Assembly: GCA_964522445.1 (NCBI GenBank)
Contig: CAZFUY010000139.1
Location: forward strand, 1-5,806
Length of the DNA: 5,806 bases
Source of the DNA: CAZFUY01 sp964522445
Lineage (GTDB): Bacteria > Pseudomonadota > Gammaproteobacteria > SZUA-229
Direction of reading: 5' to 3'
Part shown: piece after piece, positions 4,921-5,806 of the stretch
Layout: every line of letters starts with the position of its first letter
Position numbering within the stretch: position 1 is the first letter of the stretch
The notes under the pieces: generated by a model
Database searches by the model: none
Told to the model about the DNA's origin: nothing
The model's input: only the letters and a program-made list of their open reading frames with translations
Program-made: the position numbers and the translations under genes

Positions 4921-5806
4921 ATGCCATCTCAGGATTACAATCAAGATACTAAAATGCAGCTTCCAGACAGGCGCATGATAAGTTGTGTGTCTACACTTTT
5001 TTTAGTTCTGATTGCATTAGGCATAAGCAGCTACTGGATGATTCAAAATAATAGCGGCCAGACATTAGCTATCACAGTTCATTTTTCATTGCTTATTGGT
5101 ACTTTCTTCCTGGTTGCATATACTGCCTCAAAAAATCAGAAGCACAGAAATGAACAAAACAGCCAGAAAAATCTGGCACATAATATCCTCTATGATATAA
5201 CCGCCAGTATTAATACATGCCGTGATTTAAAAGAATTATTAAATCATTTCTGCAATTCAATTTACAAAAACCTGCAGGCAAATAATGTATCAATCTGGTT
5301 AATCACAGAAAATGACTGGCTGGAATATATTACAAGCGAAGGTATTGATGCAAAAGTTTTTTCAGAAACCAAACGCATAAAACTAACTAAAGCACTCACT
5401 AAAACTCTGGTCGACAATGAAATAATTCATAACAATAAACACGTTATACAGCTGGCAGAAATATTGCTATGTGATATTTCAGGTGAACAAAAAACCTATT
5501 ACATACCTCTTCATTATAAAAAACGTACCGTTGGTCTCATTAGGATAAAAATAACCAACAATCCCTTCGTAAACATAAGCGATCTTAAAGCATTATTAGT
5601 AACTCTGGGAAAACATTTAAGTATAGCTATTGAAAAAGCACGTGCCGATCAGGAGTCTAAACGTATGCTAATTATGCAGGAGCGCAATTTAATTGCTAAC
5701 GAATTACATGATTCTCTCGCACAAACTTTAGCAAGCTTACGCTTCCAGGTTCGGGTATTAGATGAAACATTACAGCCCATGTCTGAATTTAAATCTATTC
5801 GAGGCA
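4921..5806 (+). CDS. NarX/NarQ-type membrane sensor histidine kinase, N-terminal part, truncated by the window end
   Basis: The frame is open from ATG 4921 to the window edge (295 residues, no stop), starting 15 bases after the dsrR stop. Two hydrophobic segments (about 20-42 and 48-68) make a short membrane anchor with almost no periplasmic loop, so a NarX-like extracellular nitrate-binding domain is absent. Residues about 85-240 look like a GAF-type cytoplasmic sensor region, inferred from layout and mixed alpha/beta character rather than from a diagnostic motif. A helical linker leads to ERNLIANELHDSLAQTLASL (254-273), the HisKA_3 dimerization/phosphoacceptor motif with His263, as in the NarX/NarQ/DegS family. 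The ATPase domain should lie outside. The start is uncertain: only a weak AGG lies 11 bases upstream, and M12 and M19 are alternatives. A LuxR/NarL-type response regulator would be expected downstream. A. vinosum has dsrS at this position. Confidence 0.88.
   Translation, partial: MPSQDYNQDTKMQLPDRRMISCVSTLFLVLIALGISSYWMIQNNSGQTLAITVHFSLLIGTFFLVAYTASKNQKHRNEQNSQKNLAHNILYDITASINTCRDLKELLNHFCNSIYKNLQANNVSIWLITENDWLEYITSEGIDAKVFSETKRIKLTKALTKTLVDNEIIHNNKHVIQLAEILLCDISGEQKTYYIPLHYKKRTVGLIRIKITNNPFVNISDLKALLVTLGKHLSIAIEKARADQESKRMLIMQERNLIANELHDSLAQTLASLRFQVRVLDETLQPMSEFKSIRG

Overview
The window carries the downstream half of a reverse-type dissimilatory sulfite reductase (dsr) locus. The gene order is dsrL (3' end only), dsrJ, dsrO, dsrP, dsrN, dsrR, followed by the 5' part of a NarX/NarQ-type sensor histidine kinase. 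All genes are on the + strand. The dsrL-J-O-P-N-R order is the one known from sulfur-oxidizing Gammaproteobacteria such as Allochromatium vinosum. DsrL, DsrJ with a Cys ligand candidate, and a cysteine-free DsrR are typical of that oxidative system. The DNA is fairly AT-rich and its intergenic regions hold dispersed-type palindromes, which suggests a moderate-GC gammaproteobacterial sulfur oxidizer (free-living, symbiotic or from a metagenome). The genus cannot be fixed from this sequence.

Layout: 1-223 is the ferredoxin-like C-terminus of DsrL. 224-365 is an intergenic stretch filled by a large hairpin. 366-821 is dsrJ (periplasmic triheme cytochrome c), whose stop overlaps the dsrO start (818-1591, Tat-exported Fe-S protein). 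1592-1736 holds a second, unrelated palindrome. 1737-2960 is dsrP (NrfD-like membrane quinone-interacting subunit), followed by a good intrinsic terminator. 3026-3198 holds a third palindromic repeat. 3199-4566 is dsrN (siroheme amidase), 4594-4905 is dsrR (A-type IscA-like protein with no cysteine), and 4921 to the window end is a membrane-bound sensor kinase that was cut by the window edge.

How the genes work together: in the known system DsrAB oxidizes sulfane sulfur carried by DsrC. DsrN makes the amidated siroheme of DsrAB, DsrL passes the electrons to a pyridine nucleotide, and the DsrMKJOP membrane complex (here J, O and P) links DsrC chemistry to the quinone pool and the periplasm. 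DsrR is needed for full production of Dsr proteins.

The most notable points are that three different palindromic elements sit at three gene junctions of one operon, that a terminator divides dsrP from dsrN, and that a two-component sensor kinase gene follows dsrR directly, where A. vinosum has dsrS. I found no wholly new system. The kinase and its possible regulation of dsr genes is the best lead.
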